Below are positions 43,471 through 52,878 of a DNA stretch of 64,000 nt, in pieces. A program made the position numbers and the translations under genes. Numbering within the stretch: position 1 is the stretch's first letter; each line of letters starts with the position of its first letter. The stretch covers positions 834,879-898,878 of the forward strand of contig NZ_FOIK01000001.1 in assembly GCF_900111565.1 (NCBI RefSeq), written 5' to 3'. The DNA comes from Paenibacillus sp. NFR01 (GTDB lineage: Bacteria; Bacillota; Bacilli; Paenibacillales; Paenibacillaceae). Below the pieces are notes generated by a model, which was given only the letters and a program-made list of their open reading frames with translations, was not told the origin of the DNA and did no database searches.

Positions 43471-44574
43471 ATGAGCAGTCCATTAGTTGGCACGATCCGC
43501 ACATCTCCGCCGTTTCGTTACGAGGTGGTCGGCAGCTTCCTGCGGCCTCCGGCGATCAAAGCCGCCCGCAGTCTCGCCGCCGAGGGAACAATAACAGCCG
43601 CAGAACTGCGCCAAATCGAAAACACGGAAATTGCCGAGCTAATCCAGCATGAAAAAGAGCTTGGTCTTCAAGCGGTGACCGACGGCGAATTCCGCCGTTC
43701 CTGGTGGCATCTGGACTTCTTCTGGGGCGTTCAAGGGACGGAGCGGATTACGCTTGACGGGACAGATCCCGGCAAAAGAGCGGAGAGCTTCCGGATTGCC
43801 CGGCCGATTGAATTCGGGCAGCATCCGATGGTTGCGGATTATCTCGGGCTGCAGGCGCTGGCAGGCGACTCGCTGGCTAAGATGACGATTCCGTCGCCGG
43901 CCTTGTTCCATTTTGTGCAGGACCATAACGAAAGCGGCGTGTATCCGGACCAGGAGACGTTGTACCAGGACATTATTAAGGTGTACCGCGAGGCAATCCG
44001 CGCTTTTTACGAAGCAGGCTGCCGGTATCTGCAGCTTGACGATACGACCTGGGGCTCGCTTTGCAGCGGCAGACACCGCACGTACTTGCGCAGCCGGGGC
44101 ACGGACCCGGACCGGTTGGCGCAGGATTATGTCCGGCTGATCAACGAGAGCATCAAGGAACGGCCGGCGGATATGACCATCGCCCTGCATGTGTGCCGGG
44201 GCAATTTCCGCTCGACCTGGTTTGCCGCAGGCGGATACGAACCGGTCGCCGAAGTGCTGTTCGGGCAGGCGCGGGTGGATGCCTTTTTCCTGGAATACGA
44301 CAATGAACGGGCCGGAGATTTTACGCCGCTGCGCCATATTCGGGATCAGTTCGTGGTTCTTGGCCTGGTGACGACCAAACACGGCGGTCTGGAGAGCAGA
44401 GAGCAGATCCTAGCCCGGATCGAAGAAGCGGCGGCTTTCGTAGATATCGAAAAGCTATGCCTCAGCACGCAATGCGGATTCGCTTCCACGGAAGAGGGCA
44501 ATATTCTGTCCGAAGAGGAGCAGTGGGCCAAGCTGCGGCTGGTGAAGGAAGTTGCCGGCGAGGTCTGGTGCTGA
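43471..44574 (+). CDS. MetE-like methionine synthase family protein (YxjG/YxjH type)
   Basis: 367 residues; corresponds to the C-terminal catalytic half of cobalamin-independent methionine synthase. Zinc and substrate blocks are visible: VVGSFLRPPAIK, LQLDDTTWGSL, ALHVCRGN (His and Cys ligands), EYDNERAGDF, and STQCGFAST (Cys ligand). Likely methylates homocysteine from an alternative methyl donor. The N-terminal half of full MetE is absent, as in YxjG/YxjH. No SAM riboswitch lies upstream; control probably runs through the adjacent LysR gene. Confidence 0.9.
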   Translation: MSSPLVGTIRTSPPFRYEVVGSFLRPPAIKAARSLAAEGTITAAELRQIENTEIAELIQHEKELGLQAVTDGEFRRSWWHLDFFWGVQGTERITLDGTDPGKRAESFRIARPIEFGQHPMVADYLGLQALAGDSLAKMTIPSPALFHFVQDHNESGVYPDQETLYQDIIKVYREAIRAFYEAGCRYLQLDDTTWGSLCSGRHRTYLRSRGTDPDRLAQDYVRLINESIKERPADMTIALHVCRGNFRSTWFAAGGYEPVAEVLFGQARVDAFFLEYDNERAGDFTPLRHIRDQFVVLGLVTTKHGGLESREQILARIEEAAAFVDIEKLCLSTQCGFASTEEGNILSEEEQWAKLRLVKEVAGEVWC

Positions 44575-44579
44575 GCCAC

Positions 44580-44609
44580 TTTACGGAGCCTACCGCAGAG
44601 AGGTATAAT
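44580..44609 (+). promoter_or_regulatory. sigma-A promoter of the YebC gene
   Basis: TTTACG (44580-44585), 18 bases, TATAAT (44604-44609). Confidence 0.5.
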
Positions 44610-44653
44610 AGAAAAGATTGTTTTAATCTATGCTTAGAAAGCGAGCGAAACGT

Positions 44654-45373
44654 ATGGGTCGTAAGTGGAATAATATTAAAGAGAAGAAGGCGTCCAAGGA
44701 TGCCAACACAAGTAAGGTATACGCCAAGTTCGGCGTTGAGATTTATGTAGCCGCGAAGAAGGGCGAACCGGACCCGGAATCCAACCGCGCGCTGAAGGTC
44801 GTTCTGGAACGTGCCAAGACGTATAACGTACCGAAAGCAATCATTGACCGTGCACTGGAAAAAGCAAAGGGCAGCGGCGATGAGAATTATGTCGAGACCC
44901 GTTACGAAGGATTCGGACCCAACGGCTCGATGATCGTCGTCGACGCGCTGACCAACAACGTGAACCGGACGGCGCCGCTCGTGCGCTCGGCCTTCAGCAA
45001 AAACGGCGGCAACATGGGCGTGAGCGGATCGGTAACCTACATGTTTGATCCGACGGCCGTTATCGGCGTGGAAGGCAAATCGGCGGATGAAGTCATGGAA
45101 CTGCTGATCGAAGCCGATGTGGACGTGCGCGATGTGCTGGAAGAAGAAGAATCGGTGATCGTATATGCCGAACCGGATCAATTCCATGCCGTTCAAGAAG
45201 CGTTCAAGAACGCCGGCATCACCGAATTTACGGTGGCCGAGCTGACCTTGCTGCCGCAGAACTATGTCTCGCTGCCGGAAGACGGCGCGGTTCAGTTCGA
45301 GAAGCTGATCGATGCCCTGGAAGATCTGGACGACGTGCAGCAAGTCTACCACAACGTCGATTCCGAAGAGTAG
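44654..45373 (+). CDS. YebC/PmpR-family regulator (translation/transcription factor)
   Basis: 239 residues from ATG 44654 ([21 protein letters not shown], the family's usual start, here the YeeN subtype). Typical blocks: [51 protein letters not shown]. YebC proteins bind DNA in some bacteria and relieve ribosome stalling on proline tracts in others. Ribosome site weak. Confidence 0.93.
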   Translation: MGRKWNNIKEKKASKDANTSKVYAKFGVEIYVAAKKGEPDPESNRALKVVLERAKTYNVPKAIIDRALEKAKGSGDENYVETRYEGFGPNGSMIVVDALTNNVNRTAPLVRSAFSKNGGNMGVSGSVTYMFDPTAVIGVEGKSADEVMELLIEADVDVRDVLEEEESVIVYAEPDQFHAVQEAFKNAGITEFTVAELTLLPQNYVSLPEDGAVQFEKLIDALEDLDDVQQVYHNVDSEE

Positions 45374-45457
45374 GACCTCAGCGCTTCCGCATAAAGGCAG
45401 CGTCCATCTGGCACACTATACTGAAACCATCAGTATTTGCCAGAGGAGGTAGCAACC

Positions 45458-45634
45458 GTGGAGCATGTGAATCCGGATAAAAACCTGATCAATACCGTCG
45501 AGGCATTGGAACATACGCCAGTGACCAGCCAGGAAGCGCAGCAGATGGGACAGAAGAAGCTTGATGTCCGCAAGGAAGCGCTGCGCGACGACAAAACGAC
45601 GTATAAGAAAACCGAAGAAAACCGGTACAAGTAG
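45458..45634 (+). CDS. small hydrophilic hypothetical protein, 58 aa
   Basis: GTG 45458 is seven bases after AGAGGAGGT. The protein is highly charged, Lys/Glu/Gln-rich and predicted helical or disordered (KKLDVRKEALRDDKTTYKKTEENRYK). No cysteine or membrane segment. It has its own strong terminator, so it is probably a real gene. Role unknown. Confidence 0.7.
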   Translation: MEHVNPDKNLINTVEALEHTPVTSQEAQQMGQKKLDVRKEALRDDKTTYKKTEENRYK

Positions 45635-45641
45635 CACACAG

Positions 45642-45668
45642 AAACGGCGGAGTCTCCGCCGTTTTTTT
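45642..45668 (+). terminator. intrinsic terminator
   Basis: AAACGGCGGAG-T-CTCCGCCGTTT followed by TTTT. Confidence 0.9.
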
Positions 45669-45728
45669 CTTAAGCCCAAAAAGCTAGCCATGATAGCCAT
45701 GAATACATAGCAGGGAGTTTTACGGAAG

Positions 45729-46493
45729 ATGGATCATATGAGTACAGGCATTGTTCTGATTTTATTGGTATGCGGATTTTTGGCCGGGCTGATCGACTCC
45801 GTCGTCGGCGGTGGCGGGCTGATCAGCATTCCTGCACTGCTGGCGGCAGGCATTCCCGTGCATCTGCTGCTCGGCAGCAATAAGCTGGCGGGCACATTAT
45901 GCTCGATGACCAGCACGGCTTCTTTTTTACGTTCGGGAAAAATCGACTTTCGTTCCGTCCGGCTACTGGTGCCATTATCCGTTATCGGTGCGGTGGCCGG
46001 AGCGTTGACCGTGCGCCAGGTGCCTTCAGAATTCCTGAAGCCGCTGGTCATCGTCATGCTGATTGCGATCACGATCTATACGTTGTTCAAAAAGTCATGG
46101 GGTGATGTCTCCACCTACAGCGGCCGCAGCACCAAAATACAGCTGATCGGCATGCTCGTTGCGCTGGTCATCGGCTTCTATGACGGCTTTTTCGGGCCGG
46201 GAACAGGGTCGTTCCTGATCTTTGCCTTTCTGCTGATGGGCTTTGAATTCGTGACGGCGGCCGGAAATGCCAAGGTGCTGAATTTTGCCAGCAACATTTC
46301 CAGTTTATTTACCTTTATTGCAGTCGGCTCCGTCCATTACGCGTACGGCTTACTGCTGGGCATCCCGATGGTGATCGGGGCGCTCGTCGGCTCGCGCATT
46401 GCGATTCGTAAGGGAGCGGCTTACATCCGCCCGTTATTCATTACGGTGACGATGATCTTAATCGGCAAGCAGCTATGGGATTTGATGCATTAA
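45729..46493 (+). CDS. TSUP-family (TauE/SafE) sulfite/anion exporter
   Basis: 254 residues, eight hydrophobic segments. The two TauE/SafE repeats are visible: DSVVGGGGLISIPALL in the first half and GFYDGFFGPGTGSFLIFAFL in the second. Exports sulfite, organosulfonates or similar anions across the cytoplasmic membrane. The next genes (GNAT, AlaX) follow within 20 bases, so an operon is likely. Confidence 0.92.
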   Translation: MDHMSTGIVLILLVCGFLAGLIDSVVGGGGLISIPALLAAGIPVHLLLGSNKLAGTLCSMTSTASFLRSGKIDFRSVRLLVPLSVIGAVAGALTVRQVPSEFLKPLVIVMLIAITIYTLFKKSWGDVSTYSGRSTKIQLIGMLVALVIGFYDGFFGPGTGSFLIFAFLLMGFEFVTAAGNAKVLNFASNISSLFTFIAVGSVHYAYGLLLGIPMVIGALVGSRIAIRKGAAYIRPLFITVTMILIGKQLWDLMH

Positions 46494-46508
46494 GGAGTGG
46501 AAGCAACG

Positions 46509-46962
46509 ATGGACATTCGGCTGGTCTCCAAGGAAGCGGCATGGCAGCTCAGGCATGAGGTCATGTGGCCGGACAAGGAGCCTGAATATGTGCGCATAGA
46601 GGGCGACGAAAGCGCGGCGCATTACGGTCTGATGGACGGAGAAACGGCTGATATCCGTCGTCTCCTTGTTCAAGGAAGGAAGCGATGCCCATTTCCGTAA
46701 ATTCGCGACCGCAACGGCCGAACAGGGAAAAGGGTATGGCACCCGTCTGCTGAACCACGTGCTGGAAGCGGCGGGGGAAGCCGGGGCAACGCGGATCTAT
46801 TGCAACGCCAGAACGAACAAGGCGGAGTTTTACAAGAAATTCGGACTGGCTTCGACCGGTCAGACCTTTGCCAAAGGCGGCAAGGACTACGTCATTATGG
46901 AGCGCCGGCTTGGCGCATCCGAAGAACCGGGTATCACCAATGGGAGGGACAGCAATGACTAG
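46509..46962 (+). pseudogene. GNAT acetyltransferase gene broken by a single-base frameshift
   Basis: AAGGAGTGG precedes ATG 46509. The first 48 codons read MDIRLVSKEAAWQLRHEVMW... in one frame and would stop at 46700. The conserved acetyl-CoA-binding half (FATATAEQGKGYGTRLLNHVL, FYKKFGL) is in the +1 frame up to TAG 46962. Removing one C from ATCCGTC at 46655/46656 restores DIVVSLFKEG and a normal protein of about 150 residues. Either a recent mutation or an assembly error. The 3' end overlaps the AlaX gene by eight bases. Confidence 0.8.
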
Positions 46963-48133
46963 GAAACTGTATTACGAATCGGCTTATACGACAGAGTGGG
47001 AGACCTCCGTTACCGGCAGCGAGCAGCGGGAGGACGGGCTGTATGTGACGCTGGCCGAGACGGCGTTTTACCCCCATGGCGGCGGTCAGCCCTGCGATCT
47101 GGGTGAAATCGGCGGCGCAGCGGTGCTGGACGTCATCTTGGAGAATGACGAAGTACTGCATAAAGTAGAAGCGATGCCGGCAAGCGGCACGGTCCAATGT
47201 AACATAGATTGGGAGCGGCGATTCGACCATATGCAGCAGCATAGCGGGCAGCATTTACTGTCAGCGGTAATCCGCGACATGCTGGACGCGCCGACGCTGA
47301 GTTTTCATCTCGGAACGGAGATTGCGACAATCGATATCGGATGTGCAGAGCTAAGCGCGGAGCAATTTCAGGCCGTAGAGGCCGAAGTGAACCGGCACAT
47401 CTATGTGAACCACGCGATCCGCAGTTATTTTGTCAGCGAAGAGGAAATGGCCCGCCTGCCACTGGCCAAGCAGCCTAAAGTTACGGAAAATTTCCGAATT
47501 GTGGAGACTGAGGACGTGGAATACAATGCCTGCGGCGGCACGCATGTATCGGCGACCGGGGCCATCGGCATAATCAAGCTGCTGCGCTCGGATAAGCAGA
47601 AGGGCAACATCCGGATCACGTTTAAATGCGGAGGGCGCGCGCTGTGCGAGTTCAACGACCAGTCGCGGATTCTCGGCGTCCTCTCGGCAAAGTACAACAC
47701 CGGCAAGGATGAGATCATCGACCGGATCGAAAAAGGAGAGCAGGAGCAGAAGCGCCTGGAGCTGGAGCTCGCCGCGCTCAAGGACAGCAACGACGGGTAT
47801 TTGGCGCAGGAGCTACTGGCGGCGCTGGAACCAGACAGCGCCTTGGTCAGCGACATCTTTGAGGCAAAGCCGCTCAAAGAGTTGCAAAGCCTGGCCGCGA
47901 AGCTGACGGCGCTGACCGACCTGCCGGTGCTGCTGGTGTCCGCCGCCGAGAACAAGGCGGTACTGGCCCACAGCGGCAAGGCAGGCTTCTCCTGCGGCGC
48001 GTTCTTCAAGGCCGAGCTTGGCGCGTTTCAAGGCAAGGGCGGCGGCAGCGACAAGCTTGCCCAAGCCGGCTTCCCGTCCTGGGAAGCCGCTCTGGGATTT
48101 TATGAGCAGGCGAAGCGGGCAATTGTTAGTTGA
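46955..48133 (+). CDS. alanyl-tRNA editing protein (AlaX-L with DHHA1 domain)
   Basis: 392 residues from ATG 46955, behind GGGAGGG. N-terminal AlaRS-like barrel (YPHGGGQPCDLG), the editing-site zinc motif H96-x3-H100 in HMQQHSGQH and the CGGTH motif near residue 193, then a coiled coil (about 250-285) and a DHHA1 domain with FSCGAFFKAELGAFQGKGGGS. It hydrolyses mis-charged Ser/Gly-tRNA-Ala in trans. Confidence 0.93.
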   Translation: MTRKLYYESAYTTEWETSVTGSEQREDGLYVTLAETAFYPHGGGQPCDLGEIGGAAVLDVILENDEVLHKVEAMPASGTVQCNIDWERRFDHMQQHSGQHLLSAVIRDMLDAPTLSFHLGTEIATIDIGCAELSAEQFQAVEAEVNRHIYVNHAIRSYFVSEEEMARLPLAKQPKVTENFRIVETEDVEYNACGGTHVSATGAIGIIKLLRSDKQKGNIRITFKCGGRALCEFNDQSRILGVLSAKYNTGKDEIIDRIEKGEQEQKRLELELAALKDSNDGYLAQELLAALEPDSALVSDIFEAKPLKELQSLAAKLTALTDLPVLLVSAAENKAVLAHSGKAGFSCGAFFKAELGAFQGKGGGSDKLAQAGFPSWEAALGFYEQAKRAIVS

Positions 48134-48292
48134 ACAGGAAGCAGGCATGAACGTCCGATTTCGAGTTTAAATAAGTAAGCGGCAGCGGCACGGCGGCGAG
48201 TACGGCGCTGTGCTGGACGGCCGGGCGCAAATTGCCCATAATAGAATTGAAATGGCTTACATAATATCAATAGATCCTGGGAGGAATTTCAG

Positions 48293-49276
48293 ATGAAATA
48301 TCGCAAGCTGGGCAACACCGGTTTCGAGGTCAGCGAGGTCAGTTTTGGCACATGGGCGATCGGCGGCGATTGGGGCATGAGCCGGGACGAAGACGGCTTA
48401 AAGGGACTGCAGCTGGCCATGGAGCAAGGCGTAAACTTCTTTGATACGGCGGACGTCTATGGCGGCGGGCACGCAGAAGAATTGCTGGCGAAAGCCACCA
48501 AAGGCAAAGAAGACCAGATCCGCATCGCCACCAAGTTCTGCCGCGCGGGAGACATCCATGATCCGGAGACTTATTCCAAACGTGCCGTAACCGAATTTTG
48601 CGAGGCGAGTCTTCGCCGCTTGCAGCGGGAAGCGATCGACGTGTACCAGATTCACTGCCCGCCGATCGAAATCCTGCGTGATGGCAGCGTGTTCGGGGTA
48701 CTCGATCAGCTCAAGGCCGAAGGTAAAATCCGCCATTACGGCGTCAGCGTGGAGACGATCGAAGAGGGCTTGCTCTGCCTGAACTATCCCGGCGTACAGT
48801 CGCTCCAGGTGATCTTCAACCTGTTCCGGCAGCAGCCGGCACAGGAATTGCTCCCCCGGGCACTGGAGCAGGGCGTCGGCATTCTTGTCCGGCTGCCGCT
48901 GGCAAGCGGGCTGTTGACCGGCAAATTCAGCGAGAACAGCACCTTTGCTGCGAACGACCACCGGAGCTACAACGCGAACGGAGAGGCGTTTAACGTAGGG
49001 GAGACCTTCGCGGGGCTGCCGTTCGCCAAAGGCGTCGAACTCGCCCGCAAGCTGGAATGGATTGCCGATGGCCGCGGCAATATGGCCCGCGCTTCCATGC
49101 GCTGGTTGCTCGATCATCCGGCGGTGAGCTGCATCATTCCGGGCTTCAAGAACGAAGCACAAGTGACGGACAACCTGGCTTCCGCGGAAACGCCTTCGTT
49201 TACGGAAGCGGAAATGGCGCAGCTCGGCCGATTTTATGAAGAGGAAGTCGCTCCGCATATCCGCGGCGGCGTGTAA
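48293..49276 (+). CDS. aldo/keto reductase
   Basis: 327 residues. MKYRKLGNTGFEVSEVSFGTWAIGG start, FFDTADVYGGGHAEELLA (catalytic Asp/Tyr), IHCPP, YGVSVETIEEGL and the C-terminal IPGFKNEAQV cofactor block identify a YhdN/L-glyceraldehyde-3-phosphate-reductase-like AKR. Ribosome site GGGAGG. The 160 bases upstream are GC-rich and hold no clear feature apart from possible promoter elements. Confidence 0.92.
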   Translation: MKYRKLGNTGFEVSEVSFGTWAIGGDWGMSRDEDGLKGLQLAMEQGVNFFDTADVYGGGHAEELLAKATKGKEDQIRIATKFCRAGDIHDPETYSKRAVTEFCEASLRRLQREAIDVYQIHCPPIEILRDGSVFGVLDQLKAEGKIRHYGVSVETIEEGLLCLNYPGVQSLQVIFNLFRQQPAQELLPRALEQGVGILVRLPLASGLLTGKFSENSTFAANDHRSYNANGEAFNVGETFAGLPFAKGVELARKLEWIADGRGNMARASMRWLLDHPAVSCIIPGFKNEAQVTDNLASAETPSFTEAEMAQLGRFYEEEVAPHIRGGV

Positions 49277-49288
49277 GGACTACGCAGA

Positions 49289-51274
49289 ATGAACATAACG
49301 CTTGGCCTGCTCGCGCATGTCGATGCCGGAAAAACGACCTTTGCCGAGCAGCTGCTGTACCATACGAGCGCCATCCGCAGCCGGGGGCGCGTAGATCACC
49401 GGGATACCCATCTGGATACCCATGAACTTGAAAAAGCCCGGGGCATCACCATCTTTGCCGATCAGGCGGAATTCGTCTATGGCGGGAATCGGTACTTCCT
49501 GCTGGATACACCGGGGCATATCGATTTCTCCTCGGAGATGGAGCGGGCGCTGCTGGTACTGGATGTTGCCGTGTTGATCGTCAGCGCCGCGGAAGGCGTT
49601 GAAAGCCACACGGAGACGGTATGGCAACTGCTGCGCCGCTATCGCATTCCGACCATGATCTTCATCAACAAAATGGACCGTACCGGCGCGGATGCGGAGC
49701 GGGTGCTTACAGAAATCCGCGCCAAGCTGAGCGCCGACGCCGTTTTGCTGGCGCGCAGCTTGGACGATCCGTTACCGGAAGAATTAAAGCAATTTATGGC
49801 GGAGCGGGATGACGCGCTGCTCGAAGACTATCTGGAAGGCTCGGTGTCGGATGAACGCTGGCAAGCTGCCTTGAAGCAAGGCTTCGGCCAAGGCAGAATC
49901 TTTCCTTGCCTGACCGGCTCGGCGCTGCAGGATGACGGCATCGCTGCGTTTTTGGATGTTGTGAATCTGCTGACACATACGGACTATACAACATCGGGTC
50001 CGTTCGCCGGCCGGGTGTACAAAATTCGCCATGACGACAACGGGACCCGGATTACGTTCATCAAGGCGCTGCAAGGATCGCTGCGGACTAGGGAAGAATT
50101 GAATTACGGGGATGCTGAATCACAGCTGGAGGAGAAAATCACCAGTATCCGCAAATACAGCGGCTCCCGTTTCAGCGAAGTAGGCGAAGTGACAGCCGGC
50201 GAGCTGTTTGCCGTAACCGGCTTGTCTGTGGCAGTACCGGGCGAAGGTGTTGGAGCGCTTTCCGGCCGGGTCGGCGGAGGACTGGCACCGGCACTGCTCT
50301 CCAAGGTGGAGTTTGAACCGCCGGTCCATCTGAAAGAGGTGCTCCGCGCGTTTCAGCTTCTCGGGGCGGAAGACCCGTCCTTGCGCGTAAATTGGGACGA
50401 AAGCCTGCAGGAACTGCATCTGCGCATCATGGGCCGGATTCAGCTCGAGGTGCTGGAGCAAGTCGTGAAGGAGCGCTTTGGCTTAGCCGTGACTTTTGGG
50501 GCTCCGGAAATCCTGTACATGGAGACCATCGCTGCGCCGGCCATCGGCTGCGGTCATTTCGAACCGCTCAAGCATTACGCGGAGGTACATGTGCTTCTGG
50601 AGCCGGGAGAACGGGGGAGCGGTGTCGTATTCAAGAATGAATGCCATGCCGACGATCTCGCAACCGGCTATCAGAACCAAATCGGGCAATACTTGCTGGA
50701 GGACGGGCATCACGGCCTCTTGACCGGCTCACCGTTGACCGATTTGCAGATCACGCTGTTGACCGGTAGGGCGCATAACAAGCATACGCATGGCGGCGAT
50801 TTCCGTGAGGCGGCGCTTCGCGCGCTGCGGCAGGGGCTGGAACGGACGGAGAATATTTTGCTTGAACCGGTCTATGACTTTACGATCCGCATCGACAGCG
50901 ATTTGCTGGGCAAAGTCATGACCGATGTCCAGCAGGCGTACGGCCGGTTCGGGCCGCCGGAAATTCATGGGAGCACCGCTGTCCTCTACGGACAAGCGCC
51001 GGTCGCAACATTTATGGATTACCCGGTCCGGTTAGCTGCAATCAGCCAGGGCAAAGGTGTGTTAACGCTTCGCATGGCGGGTTATGAGCCTTGCCATCAG
51101 GCCGATGAAGTGATCGCACGCAAAAACTACAATAAGAACGCCGACCCGCTGTACAGCTCTTCTTCGATTTTTTGCTCAAAGGGCCAGGGATACGCCGTGC
51201 CGTGGGATGAGGCGGAGAAGCACATGCACATTGAAGTACGCGGGTTGCCGGTTCATCACCGAAGGGAGGCATAA
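49289..51274 (+). CDS. TetM/TetO-like ribosomal protection-family GTPase
   Basis: 661 residues, full length for the family, EF-G-like. G1 AHVDAGKTT (9-17), the ARGIT switch, DTPGH, NKMDR, then domains II-V. The domain IV region and C-terminus (ARKNYNKNADPLYSSSSIF) differ from the loop of proven Tet(M)/Tet(O), so resistance is not certain. Chromosomal relatives in Paenibacillus and Bacillus are commonly annotated as tetracycline resistance without phenotype. Base composition matches its surroundings and there is no mobile element. Downstream Nudix gene starts three bases later. Confidence 0.85.
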   Translation: MNITLGLLAHVDAGKTTFAEQLLYHTSAIRSRGRVDHRDTHLDTHELEKARGITIFADQAEFVYGGNRYFLLDTPGHIDFSSEMERALLVLDVAVLIVSAAEGVESHTETVWQLLRRYRIPTMIFINKMDRTGADAERVLTEIRAKLSADAVLLARSLDDPLPEELKQFMAERDDALLEDYLEGSVSDERWQAALKQGFGQGRIFPCLTGSALQDDGIAAFLDVVNLLTHTDYTTSGPFAGRVYKIRHDDNGTRITFIKALQGSLRTREELNYGDAESQLEEKITSIRKYSGSRFSEVGEVTAGELFAVTGLSVAVPGEGVGALSGRVGGGLAPALLSKVEFEPPVHLKEVLRAFQLLGAEDPSLRVNWDESLQELHLRIMGRIQLEVLEQVVKERFGLAVTFGAPEILYMETIAAPAIGCGHFEPLKHYAEVHVLLEPGERGSGVVFKNECHADDLATGYQNQIGQYLLEDGHHGLLTGSPLTDLQITLLTGRAHNKHTHGGDFREAALRALRQGLERTENILLEPVYDFTIRIDSDLLGKVMTDVQQAYGRFGPPEIHGSTAVLYGQAPVATFMDYPVRLAAISQGKGVLTLRMAGYEPCHQADEVIARKNYNKNADPLYSSSSIFCSKGQGYAVPWDEAEKHMHIEVRGLPVHHRREA

Positions 51275-51277
51275 GCT

Positions 51278-51682
51278 ATGAGTTTAACGGTAATCGATAA
51301 AATCGCCTGGATCCATCTCCGGGACAGCAAGGTGCTCGGTGCACGCTCGGCGGGCAAGGAGACCTACTATTTTCCGGGCGGAAAAAGAGAACCCGGCGAA
51401 ACCGACGAACAGACGCTGATCCGCGAGATTGAAGAGGAGCTGACGGTCCGGATTGAGCCGGACACGATCAAGCCTTTCGGCGTGTTCGAAGCGGCCGCCC
51501 ACGGCAAAGCCGAAGGCGTCGCCGTCAAGATGACATGCCTGACTGCGGAATACAGCGGCACACTGGAGCCTGCGTCGGAGATTGCGGAATTGGCCTGGCT
51601 CTCTTACAGCGACCGGGAGCGTGTCTCTGCGGTGAGTCAGCTGATTTTTGACCGGCTGCACGAACTGGATTTACTGCATTAA
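51278..51682 (+). CDS. Nudix hydrolase
   Basis: 134 residues. The Nudix box runs from GKREPGE to REIEEELTV (residues about 31-52); the final GU of the consensus is TV, otherwise it is intact. An AWIHLRDSKVLGARSAGKETYYFPGG entry strand precedes it. Hydrolyses a nucleoside-diphosphate-linked substrate; substrate unknown. Co-transcribed with the GTPase. Confidence 0.9.
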   Translation: MSLTVIDKIAWIHLRDSKVLGARSAGKETYYFPGGKREPGETDEQTLIREIEEELTVRIEPDTIKPFGVFEAAAHGKAEGVAVKMTCLTAEYSGTLEPASEIAELAWLSYSDRERVSAVSQLIFDRLHELDLLH

Positions 51683-51688
51683 GAACCA

Positions 51689-51724
51689 AAGCCTTTGGCC
51701 CTGAGCGGCTAAAGGCTTTTTTTT
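51689..51724 (+). terminator. intrinsic terminator
   Basis: AAAGCCTTTGGCC pairs with GGCTAAAGGCTTT, followed by TTTT. Confidence 0.85.
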
Positions 51725-51826
51725 GTGCGCAAAAACCCCATTTTTCAATTTAGGACATATGTCCTTCACGGATCGGCCGATATCCGGTTAAATGAATTCG
51801 AGAGATAAATAAGGGAGAGCGACAAC

Positions 51827-52252
51827 ATGAAAGGAATTATTTTTGCATTTTTAGGCGGTGCGTGCATCACGCTGCAAGGGGTAGCCAATGCGCGGATCAG
51901 CCAGGATATCGGCACATGGCAAGCGGCTACGATTACCCAATTCACGGGTTTCGTGCTTTCGCTGCTGATTCTGTTGTTCGTCCGGGACGCTAAACCAAAG
52001 GGCTTCAAACAAGCCAAACCGCTGTATTTATTCGGCGGGGCGCTGGCCGCATTCATCATTTTCGGAGAAGTGACGGCGATCCAGAAGATCGGCGTAACCT
52101 TCAGCATCGCGGCGCTGCTGATCGCGCAGCTGCTGCTGACCTTTATTATCGACAGCCGGGGCTGGTTCGGCGTTGCCCGCCAGAAGATGCATTTGCCGCA
52201 TTTTGTCGGCATCGGGCTTATGATCATGGGGGTCATTATACTGAAGTTATAA
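51827..52252 (+). CDS. DMT-family transporter subunit (DUF606/YdcZ)
   Basis: 141 residues with four or five hydrophobic helices; typical DUF606 start FAFLGGACITLQGVANARIS. DUF606 proteins are half-size DMT transporters, often encoded as pairs that form heterodimers. AGGGAGAG precedes the ATG. The paired gene follows after 18 bases. Confidence 0.87.
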   Translation: MKGIIFAFLGGACITLQGVANARISQDIGTWQAATITQFTGFVLSLLILLFVRDAKPKGFKQAKPLYLFGGALAAFIIFGEVTAIQKIGVTFSIAALLIAQLLLTFIIDSRGWFGVARQKMHLPHFVGIGLMIMGVIILKL

Positions 52253-52270
52253 CGAAGGAGGTTACGGGAG

Positions 52271-52774
52271 ATGTTGACGGGATTAATTCTGGCTTTGACC
52301 GCGGGAGCGCTGGTCAGCCTGCAAAATATTTTTAACAGCAAAGTGAATGATCATACCGGAAAATGGGCCACCACGACGCTGGTGCTGGGCATGGGCTTCG
52401 CCGCTTCGGCTGTGATGGGACTGCTGTTGGAGGGTACGAATATGTTTACGCTGCGCCATATGCAACCGTGGTATTGGTTCAGCGGCATTATCGGCGTAGG
52501 CGTCGTGATCTGCCTCGTCCAGGCTACGAAAATGCTGGGCGCAACGTACGCGATTGCCATTGTCCTGACCTCGCAGCTTGGATTCGCACTGCTGTTTGAT
52601 TCACTGGGCTGGCTGGGATTGTCCAAGGTTCCGTTCTCGTGGAATCAGGGGATCGGCGTGCTCGTGATCGTCGGCGGCATTCTGGTCTTCAAGCTTGGCG
52701 GGAACCGTGCAGAGCAAAAGGCGGCTAAACGCGAGCCGGAAAATCATATGCTGCGTGCCGATCAATCGGCGTAA
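52271..52774 (+). CDS. DMT-family transporter subunit (DUF606/YdcZ)
   Basis: 167 residues with five helices; ALTAGALVSLQNIFNSKVNDHTG matches the DUF606 opening and parallels the preceding protein. A charged tail (EQKAAKREPENH) follows. The two genes probably encode one heteromeric small-molecule exporter. Confidence 0.87.
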   Translation: MLTGLILALTAGALVSLQNIFNSKVNDHTGKWATTTLVLGMGFAASAVMGLLLEGTNMFTLRHMQPWYWFSGIIGVGVVICLVQATKMLGATYAIAIVLTSQLGFALLFDSLGWLGLSKVPFSWNQGIGVLVIVGGILVFKLGGNRAEQKAAKREPENHMLRADQSA

Positions 52775-52802
52775 ATATTTAACCCCTATTATGCTGAACT
52801 TA

Positions 52803-52855
52803 TAAAAAGGGATCTCTCCGTTTCGCCTGGGTGGCATTCGGAAAGATCCCTTTTT
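52803..52855. terminator. bidirectional terminator
   Basis: AAAAAGGGATCT pairs with AGATCCCTTTTT, with further pairing CTCCG/CGGA inside. Lies between the convergent genes ending at 52774 and 52879. Confidence 0.85.
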
Positions 52856-52878
52856 GGTTGCCCTGATCTGACTGCAGG

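Noticed and set aside
43400..43471. SAM riboswitch (S-box) before the MetE-like gene
   Set aside because: Only 15 bases separate the LysR stop from this start; no room for an S-box and none of its conserved sequence is seen.
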